From Burkholderiales bacterium PBB3 (GTDB taxonomy: Bacteria > Pseudomonadota > Gammaproteobacteria > Burkholderiales > Burkholderiaceae_C), in the NCBI GenBank assembly GCA_002256115.1, contig NKIK01000004.1:62001-126000 (forward strand): DNA of 64,000 nt, read 5' to 3'. The notes beneath the pieces are model-generated. The model was not told where the DNA came from. It did no database searches and was given only the letters and a program-made list of their open reading frames with translations. The position numbers were made by a program, and so were the translations under genes. Shown piece by piece: positions 58,676 through 64,000 of this stretch (within the stretch, counting starts at the first letter, position 1; each line of letters starts with the position of its first letter).

Positions 58676-60240
58676 GCTTCCCTACCCTTCATGGCGAAAA
58701 TTCCTTGTGGACGTTTTTGAATAAAGATGATGATGAAAACCAGCACCGCAATTTTGGCCAGCACCGCACCGGTCCAGCCCTCCAAAAACTTGTTCAAAAT
58801 GCCCAAACCCAAACCGGCATACACGGTGCCCGCCAGTTGGCCTACGCCACCAAGCACCACGACCATGAACGAATCCACGATATAGCCCTGACCCAGATCA
58901 GGCCCCACATTGCCCACCTGGCTCAGGGCGCAGCCCGCCAGCCCGGCAATGCCGCTACCCAATGCAAAGGCGTAGGTGTCAATGCGGGCTGTGTTGACGC
59001 CCATGCAGGCGGCAATGGGCCGGTTTTGGGTCACGCCGCGCACGAACAAACCGAGCCGTGTTTTCTCAATCAAAAACCACACCGCAAACAACACTGTGAA
59101 GGCAAAGCCAACGATGACCAGGCGGTTGTAGGGCAGAGACAAATTGCCCATGACCTGCACGCCGCCACTCATCCAACTGGGGTTCTCAACCCCTACGTTT
59201 TGTGCACCAAACAGCGTGCGTACCAGCTGCATCAGCACCAGACTGATGCCCCAGGTGGCCAGCAGAGTCTCCAGCGGTCTGCCATACAAAAAGCGGATCA
59301 CGCTGCGCTCCATAGCAGCCCCCACCAGTGCCGAAGCCAGAAAGGCCACCGGCAACGATGCCAGCAAGTACCAGTCAAACGCGCCAGGAAAATACTTTTG
59401 GAACACGCCCTGCACCACATAAGTGGCATAGGCGCCAATCATCATTAGCTCGCCATGGGCCATGTTGATCACGCCCATCAGGCCATAGGTGATAGCCAGG
59501 CCCAAGGCGACCAACAGCAAAATGGAACCCAGGCTGATGCCGCTAAACATAGCCCCCAGCCGGTCACCCCAGGCCAGACGCGAATCCACCTTGCTCAGGC
59601 TGGCCTGCAGCACGGCTTTGACTTCGGGGTCGGCCTCCAATGCAATTCGCTCCAGCAGCAAGGTCTTAGTGGCTGCTTGGGGGCTGGAGGCCAAGGCTGT
59701 AGCAGCCTCCAGTCGTTTAGACCGATCACTGCTGCTCAGCATGGCCGACGCGCGCAGCAAGCCCATACGTTCCTTGATATCGGGCACGGTTTCTTGGGCG
59801 TAGGCCTTGTCGATCAGTGGCAGCTTGGAGTCATCCACATCGCTCTGCAAGGTCTTGACGGCTTCGCGGCGTATGCCGGAATCAGTGGACAGCAGTTTGA
59901 GCAGGGCGAGCGCAGTATCCAACTCACCGCGCATGCGGTTGTTATTAATGATGTCCTCAGCGGTATCCGGCAGCGCCATGGATTGGCCGGTCACAGGGTC
60001 CAGCGCCTTGTCGTCCACCACGATCACGGGCTTACCAGCCACCACTTTGACGGCGTCATCAGCCATCGCCTGAATGAACTTCAGCGTGCGGTCATCCGCT
60101 TGGGCAGCGGCGGCACGCAGTGCGGCAACGCGCGTGTCGCTTTCGCCCAGCGCCATCGCTTTGGTTTCATCCGGCGTAAGCGCATGCGCCAGAGGCATGG
60201 TCACGCCCAGAGCAATGATCAGAAACAATCGACGCAACAT
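58672..60240 (-). CDS. urtB: Urea ABC transporter permease UrtB
   Basis: A 522-residue LivH-like permease with a signal-like N-terminus (MLRRLFLIIALGVTMPLAHA), a soluble N-terminal region of about 220 residues that is characteristic of UrtB, and a C-terminal membrane part (GLMGVINMAHGELMMIGAYA). The ATG 60240 is chosen as the start of the signal peptide; a frame to 60276 would add 12 unlikely residues. Confidence 0.95.
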   Translation of the reverse strand: MLRRLFLIIALGVTMPLAHALTPDETKAMALGESDTRVAALRAAAAQADDRTLKFIQAMADDAVKVVAGKPVIVVDDKALDPVTGQSMALPDTAEDIINNNRMRGELDTALALLKLLSTDSGIRREAVKTLQSDVDDSKLPLIDKAYAQETVPDIKERMGLLRASAMLSSSDRSKRLEAATALASSPQAATKTLLLERIALEADPEVKAVLQASLSKVDSRLAWGDRLGAMFSGISLGSILLLVALGLAITYGLMGVINMAHGELMMIGAYATYVVQGVFQKYFPGAFDWYLLASLPVAFLASALVGAAMERSVIRFLYGRPLETLLATWGISLVLMQLVRTLFGAQNVGVENPSWMSGGVQVMGNLSLPYNRLVIVGFAFTVLFAVWFLIEKTRLGLFVRGVTQNRPIAACMGVNTARIDTYAFALGSGIAGLAGCALSQVGNVGPDLGQGYIVDSFMVVVLGGVGQLAGTVYAGLGLGILNKFLEGWTGAVLAKIAVLVFIIIFIQKRPQGIFAMKGREA

Positions 60241-60300
60241 ACAAACCCTGAAAAGGAAGACAGGCACAAAAAACAATCAGAGACCCTAAGCAAAGGCCAT

Positions 60301-60355
60301 GCCGGAGTTGGCAGCCACCACGCACGCGGCGTACGCAGTGACCACCAACCCCGGC
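60301..60355 (-). promoter_or_regulatory. Hairpin between urtA and urtB
   Basis: GCCGGAGTTGG (60301-60311) pairs at 10 of 11 positions with CCAACCCCGGC (60345-60355). The 144-bp urtA-urtB gap has no gene. Such a stem could stabilise or partly terminate the urtA message, keeping the binding protein in excess over the permeases, which is common in ABC operons. Confidence 0.5.
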
Positions 60356-60384
60356 AAGGGTGTGTGACAGGCTTAAGGGATCAC

Positions 60385-61659
60385 TTACTTCTTGACCGGC
60401 TCATCAGGCTTGGATGCATTGCCTTCGATGTAAGGAGACCATGGCTTGGCTTTCACAGGGCCTGGTGTCTTCCACACTACGTTGAACTGACCGTCGGCCT
60501 TGATTTCGCCGATGAACACCGACTTGTGCAGGTGGTGGTTCTTTTCATCCATCTTGGAAACAATGCCGCTGGGTGCCTTGAAAGTCTGGCCAGCCATGGC
60601 TGCAATGACTTTGTCGACATCAGTGGACTTGGCTTTTTCCACCGCTTGTTTCCACATATTGATACCGATGTAAGTCGCTTCCATCGGGTCGTTAGTCAGA
60701 GGCTTGTCCTTGTGACCGGCGATGCCCTTGGCTTTGGCGTAATCAGACCACTTCTTGATGAATTCGGTGTTGGTTGGGTTCTTGATCGACTGGAAGTAGT
60801 TCCAGGCAGCCAGGTGGCCCACCAGCGGCTTGGTGTCCACACCGCGCAGTTCTTCTTCACCCACCGAGAAGGCGACGACTGGCACGTCCTTGGCCTTCAA
60901 GCCAGCGTTGCCCAGTTCCTTGTAGAAAGGCACATTGGAGTCACCGTTGATGGTGGACACCACCGCAGTCTTACCACCCGCAGAAAACTTCTTGATGTCA
61001 GCCACGATGGTTTGGTAATCGGAATGGCCGAACGGTGTGTACTTCTCGTCGATGTCAGTGTCCTTCACGCCCTTGCTCTTCAAGTAGGCGCGCAGGATTT
61101 TGTTGGTGGTACGTGGGTAGACATAGTCCGTACCCAGCAGCACCCAACGCTTGGCACCGCCGCCTTCTTTGCTCATCAGGTAGTCCACAGCAGGAATCGC
61201 TTGCTGGTTGGGGGCAGCACCGGTGTAGAACACGTTCTTGGAGAGCTCTTCACCCTCGTACTGCACGGGATAGAACAGCAGGCCGTTCAACTCTTCCAGC
61301 ACGGGCAAAGCGGATTTGCGGGACACCGAAGTCCAGCAGCCAAAGATCACGTCGACCTTGTCCTGGGTCAGCAACTGCTTGGTTTTTTCTGCAAACAGGG
61401 GCCAGTTGGAGGCGGGATCAACGATCACGGGCTCCAACTTTTTGCCCAGCAAACCGCCCTTGGCGTTGATTTCGTCAATGGCCATCAACACGGTGTCCTT
61501 CAACACGGTTTCAGAGATGGCCATGGTGCCAGACAGGCTGTGCAAAATGCCGACCTTGATGGTGTCAGCCGCCTGGGCTGGCAAAACGGACAGGCCTGAC
61601 AGCGCGACAGCGGCGGTCAGAGCCTTCAGGGTAAAGCGACGAGAGGAAAGGCGTTGCAT
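60385..61659 (-). CDS. urtA: Urea ABC transporter binding protein UrtA
   Basis: A 424-residue periplasmic binding protein with a signal peptide (SSRRFTLKALTAAVALSG, ending PAQA). The urea/amide-binding family body starts IKVGILHSLSGTMAISE and contains FYPVQYEGEELSKNVFYTG and NSKGG-type segments. CCGGAG precedes the ATG. It heads urtABCDE. Two inverted repeats upstream suggest control, likely by nitrogen status, although no NtrC site is recognised. Confidence 0.96.
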   Translation of the reverse strand: MQRLSSRRFTLKALTAAVALSGLSVLPAQAADTIKVGILHSLSGTMAISETVLKDTVLMAIDEINAKGGLLGKKLEPVIVDPASNWPLFAEKTKQLLTQDKVDVIFGCWTSVSRKSALPVLEELNGLLFYPVQYEGEELSKNVFYTGAAPNQQAIPAVDYLMSKEGGGAKRWVLLGTDYVYPRTTNKILRAYLKSKGVKDTDIDEKYTPFGHSDYQTIVADIKKFSAGGKTAVVSTINGDSNVPFYKELGNAGLKAKDVPVVAFSVGEEELRGVDTKPLVGHLAAWNYFQSIKNPTNTEFIKKWSDYAKAKGIAGHKDKPLTNDPMEATYIGINMWKQAVEKAKSTDVDKVIAAMAGQTFKAPSGIVSKMDEKNHHLHKSVFIGEIKADGQFNVVWKTPGPVKAKPWSPYIEGNASKPDEPVKK

Positions 61660-61680
61660 GGTATTTCTCCGGTTGGTAAA

Positions 61681-61749
61681 CAGTTCAGGGCACGTGTTGA
61701 ACTGTAGGCAAGACCGGCAATGCGGGGAATACGCCAGGTGGCGTATGCC
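61681..61749 (-). promoter_or_regulatory. Two inverted repeats upstream of urtA
   Basis: A near-perfect dyad GGAATACGCC-AGGT-GGCGTATGCC (61726-61749, 9 of 10 matched) lies about 70 bases before the urtA start and looks like a regulator site. Closer to the gene, CAGTTCA/TGAACTG (61681-61704) encloses a ten-base loop. Neither matches a regulator that I can name. Confidence 0.4.
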
Positions 61750-61775
61750 GCCAAATACGGCTCCAGCGGGGGAAT

Positions 61776-61830
61776 GCTATTTATTTAGGAGCTGCTCCCG
61801 CACTATCCACGGCCTGAACGGCACATTTGG
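61776..61830 (+). repeat. Dispersed 55-bp repeat, copy R11
   Basis: GCTATTTATTTAGGAGCTG, core GCTGCTCCCGCACTATCCAC and GGCCTGAACGGCACATTTGG, in the divergent region between urtA and the gene at 61954. The rest of this gap holds the urtA dyads, the CCCAGTTGTAA word at 61875, and no gene. Confidence 0.93.
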
Positions 61831-61953
61831 TTCCGAGTATCAATATCCGATACCCAACTCCGCAAAAAATAGTACCCAGTTGTAAATGCAAGCGCCCCTT
61901 GGCCCTACACGCCCTAGACTGATCACCTGATTCACCGCCTCCGGACACCCACC

Positions 61954-62499
61954 ATGCACAACACATCGACACCGCCCACCCCAACGGCTCCCGCAGCAGT
62001 CATTCGCTTTGGTGGCTTGCGCTGGCATGCACCTGCGCTGGCTTTGCTACTGGCCACTGGCGTGGCGTTGTCGCCCGGCGCGCGGGCGCAAAGCGGTCTG
62101 TCCGCGGCCAGCGCGCTGTCGGCACTGCCTATGAGCATGGTAGTGGCTGAGTCGGGCGAGCCGGTGGCTTCAGTGGCCGCTGGGGCCAGCGTGGCGTCGG
62201 CCGCCGTGGTGGTGGTGCCAGTGGCTTTGTCTGCCGCTGGCGCGGTCTTGGTGGTTAAAACGATAGAAGTAGGCGCACAGGGCAGCGTGTACGCGCTGGA
62301 GCGCACCTCGGATGGCGCACGGGTCAGTGTCAGGGTGGTGGCCCATAGCGCCGGTACGGTGGCGCTGGCTGTAGGGTCTGCCGTGGTGGTGAGCTTGATG
62401 AGCGCCGGCACCGTGTTGTCAGCGGCTGGGGAGGTGGTGGCCTTTATCCCCAACGCGCTGGGGCGCTCTCTGTTGCACAACGAGCGCTTGTCGGGCTAG
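61954..62499 (+). CDS. Exported hypothetical protein
   Basis: A 181-residue protein with a signal peptide (ALALLLATGVALSPGARAQ) and a very Ala/Val/Ser-rich body with long hydrophobic stretches (VASAAVVVVPVALSAAGAVL, VALAVGSAVVVSL). I do not recognise its family; it could be an envelope or membrane-associated protein. An antisense frame over the same bases is longer but has no signal or domain, so the plus strand is preferred. It lies 44 bp before the DUF2145 gene and is probably cotranscribed. Confidence 0.65.
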   Translation: MHNTSTPPTPTAPAAVIRFGGLRWHAPALALLLATGVALSPGARAQSGLSAASALSALPMSMVVAESGEPVASVAAGASVASAAVVVVPVALSAAGAVLVVKTIEVGAQGSVYALERTSDGARVSVRVVAHSAGTVALAVGSAVVVSLMSAGTVLSAAGEVVAFIPNALGRSLLHNERLSG

Positions 62500-62543
62500 G
62501 GACTTGCCCAGTGCGCTCAGCAGACTACAAGGGAGCCGTGTAC

Positions 62544-63395
62544 GTGCCAAAGAATATTGTCGGCGGGCTGGTGTTTTTAATCCTGGCGGCAGTGGTGGGC
62601 ACTGCCCACGCAGGGCGTTCATGCGAGAAACGCGCCATCACGGTGGCCAGCATGGAGCGTGGCCTGGGCCTGGCTCAAAAAACAGCCAAGGCGCTAGACG
62701 CCAGCGGCGCGCGCGTCGTGCTGCTGGCACGCGCAGGCCAAGACCTGCGCAAATACCAGCTGCGCTGGTCCCACCTGGGCCTGGCCTACCGCACACAAGA
62801 TGCGCAGGGGCAAGAGGTGTGGCGTGTGGTGCACAAACTCAACGCCTGCGGCACGGCAGAGGCGGCCATTTATCGCCAAGGCCTGGGTGAGTTTTTTATG
62901 GATGACCCCTGGCGCTACGAGGCCGCCTGGGTGGTGCCCACCCCCGAGGTGCAAGACAAACTGACTGCGCTGCTGGCCGACCCGGCTCTCACCACCGCCT
63001 TACACCGCAAGCCCTACAGCATGGTGAGTTACGCCTGGGGCCAAAAATACCAACAGTCCAACCAATGGGCCCTGGAAACCCTGGCCGCTGCCATAGAGCC
63101 CAGCATCATCGGCGCGCCCGATGCTACGGCCCAGGCCCAACGCGCCCAAGCTTGGCTACAGCTCAAGGGCTACCAACCCACGGCCCTGAACATTGGGCCG
63201 CTCACTCGCCTGGGTGGGCGCATGACGACCGCCAACGTCGCCTTTGACGACCACCGGAATGAGAAACGCTACGCCGACCGCATTGAGACCGTCACCGTGG
63301 ACTCGGTATTCAGCTGGATGCAAAGCACTGGCATGGCAGGGGTAGCACAGCGGCTGGACTGTGCCGAGGTGGCCTGCACATCGCGCAGCCGATAA
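62544..63395 (+). CDS. DUF2145-family exported protein
   Basis: A 283-residue exported protein of the DUF2145 family, with a signal peptide (GGLVFLILAAVVGTAHA). Body segments SCEKRAITVASMERGLGLAQ, DLRKYQLRWSHLGLAYR, VVHKLNACGTAEAAIYRQGL and PYSMVSYAWGQKYQQSNQW are typical. The arrangement of Cys, His and Asn recalls peptidase-like folds, but no activity is known. I chose GTG 62544 because AAGGGAG lies nine bases upstream; GTG 62511 and 62538 are alternatives. Convergent with the LysR gene. Confidence 0.82.
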   Translation: MPKNIVGGLVFLILAAVVGTAHAGRSCEKRAITVASMERGLGLAQKTAKALDASGARVVLLARAGQDLRKYQLRWSHLGLAYRTQDAQGQEVWRVVHKLNACGTAEAAIYRQGLGEFFMDDPWRYEAAWVVPTPEVQDKLTALLADPALTTALHRKPYSMVSYAWGQKYQQSNQWALETLAAAIEPSIIGAPDATAQAQRAQAWLQLKGYQPTALNIGPLTRLGGRMTTANVAFDDHRNEKRYADRIETVTVDSVFSWMQSTGMAGVAQRLDCAEVACTSRSR

Positions 63396-63399
63396 AACC

Positions 63400-64000
63400 C
63401 TAGCGGACCACCTGGCCCGCTTGATTTTGCTGAGATACGCCCAGCTGCACTAACAACCAGGCTCTGAACGCCGCCATGGCCGCAGTAGGCTCTTTTGACA
63501 GCAATCGCGTGAGCCAGTAGCCGCCCACATCAACCTCCAGCGCAAACGGCTGCGCCAGGCGACCCTGCTGCAGCTCCCGCACAAACATGCACGGCGGTGC
63601 CAGCGCCACCCCTTCACCCAACTGCGCTGCATGCACCATCAGGGTGGAGGTATCAAACAAAGGGCCGTGTGGCGTGATGCTGCTAGCACCCGCAGCACGC
63701 AACCAGGCCTGCCAATCTTGGGCGCGGTAAGAGCGCAACAGAGTCAGCTTGCTCAGATCATCGGGGTGGCGCAGCTTGGCGGCATCGGCAGGCGCACACA
63801 GCGGTGCCAGGGGCGCGCGCATCAACATGTCGGCCTGCACACTGCGCCAGGCACCATCCCCAAAACGGATCGCAAAGTCCAGGCTCTCGGCGGCCAAGTC
63901 CACCTTGTTATTGTTCGTCAGCAAACGTAGCTCAATATGCGGGTGCCGCGCCCGAAAGTCGGCCAAACGTGGCATCAAAAACCCCACGGCAAAGGTACCC
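63400..64000 (-). CDS. LysR-family regulator, effector domain (cut by window edge)
   Basis: The C-terminal 200 residues of a LysR-type regulator; the helix-turn-helix part is beyond the right edge. The visible region TFAVGFLMPRLADFRARHP followed by ELRLLTNNNKVDLAAESLDFAIRFG is typical of the GcvA/AmpR-like effector domain. Its target cannot be told, since its divergent neighbour is outside the window. It is convergent with the DUF2145 gene, four bp apart. Confidence 0.88.
   Translation of the reverse strand, partial: GTFAVGFLMPRLADFRARHPHIELRLLTNNNKVDLAAESLDFAIRFGDGAWRSVQADMLMRAPLAPLCAPADAAKLRHPDDLSKLTLLRSYRAQDWQAWLRAAGASSITPHGPLFDTSTLMVHAAQLGEGVALAPPCMFVRELQQGRLAQPFALEVDVGGYWLTRLLSKEPTAAMAAFRAWLLVQLGVSQQNQAGQVVR

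Noticed and set aside
59455..61599. A 714-codon open frame on the plus strand across urtB and urtA
   Set aside because: It is antisense to two well-supported genes, rich in His, Gln and Gly as expected from GC-rich complement frames, and shows no domain.
61700..61760. Sigma-54 promoter for urtA
   Set aside because: I looked for a GG-N10-GC pair with the TGGCAC/TTGC context; the GG and GC present have the wrong spacing.
6254..61830. Regular repeats that might suggest a CRISPR array
   Set aside because: Copies are kilobases apart, in both orientations and sometimes in genes; there are no spacers of uniform length and no cas genes.
61932..62480. Minus-strand frame opposite the exported hypothetical gene
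   Set aside because: It is Thr/Ala-rich without signal peptide or domain; the plus strand has a good signal peptide and an operon partner.

Overview
The window reads as a GC-rich (about 60 % by eye) chromosomal stretch from a Burkholderiales bacterium, most likely a Comamonadaceae member close to Rhodoferax, Polaromonas or Acidovorax. This placement is an inference from gene content (UrtABCDE urea transporter, membrane urate hydroxylase PuuD, fused UraD-allantoate amidohydrolase, MlaE/F/D cluster, queE-queD pair, TRAP transporters) and from the many dispersed short repeats. I found no rRNA, tRNA, CRISPR array, insertion sequence or prophage.

Layout. 0.2-9.5 kb: an NTF2-like protein, a chromosomal ccdAB toxin-antitoxin pair, an M3 peptidase, YdcF, a CNNM/CorC membrane protein, ApaH, an RhlE-type helicase with a structured leader, a YpfJ-like zinc peptidase and Dcd. 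9.7-18.2 kb: a DKNYY-repeat protein, guanine deaminase, QueD/QueE, a lipoprotein cyclophilin, a Sel1 protein, an adenine/adenosine deaminase, MAPEG, YidB and a periplasmic binding protein. 18.3-27.1 kb: a BMP-type ABC importer (binding lipoprotein, two permeases, double ATPase), divergent from xanthine dehydrogenase xdhAB. 27.4-43.7 kb: a Sel1 protein, a methyltransferase, a lipoprotein with an HExxH motif paired with a SpoIIAA-like protein, a TRAP transporter with glycerate kinase, a large STAS-tailed protein, a crotonase, a CHRD lipoprotein, and an Mla-type lipid transport operon ending in AsmA. 43.8-54.2 kb: puuD, xdhC, uraH, an unusual secreted hydrolase-like protein with a choice-of-anchor-X-like partner, then the translationally coupled puuE, uraD-allC fusion and M20 peptidase, followed by a lone ureD. 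54.2-64 kb: a degenerate receiver-TPR protein, urtABCDE, two secreted or exported hypothetical genes, and a LysR regulator cut by the window edge.

Together the purine genes form an almost complete nitrogen-scavenging route. Purines or nucleosides are probably imported by the BMP transporter; guanine and adenine are deaminated by GuaD and Ade/Add; XdhAB (matured by XdhC) makes urate; PuuD, UraH and UraD make allantoin; PuuE and the AllC domain open and degrade it; Urt imports urea. The urease structural genes are not in the window, although ureD is.

The most striking non-genic signal is repeats. A roughly 55-bp element occurs 11 times. Four copies lie inside open reading frames and all four are in purine-catabolism genes. 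Two further repeat types also sit in frame in the BMP ATPase and in xdhA/xdhB. Separate hairpin families have a conserved loop but, in one family, completely different stem arms at each locus.
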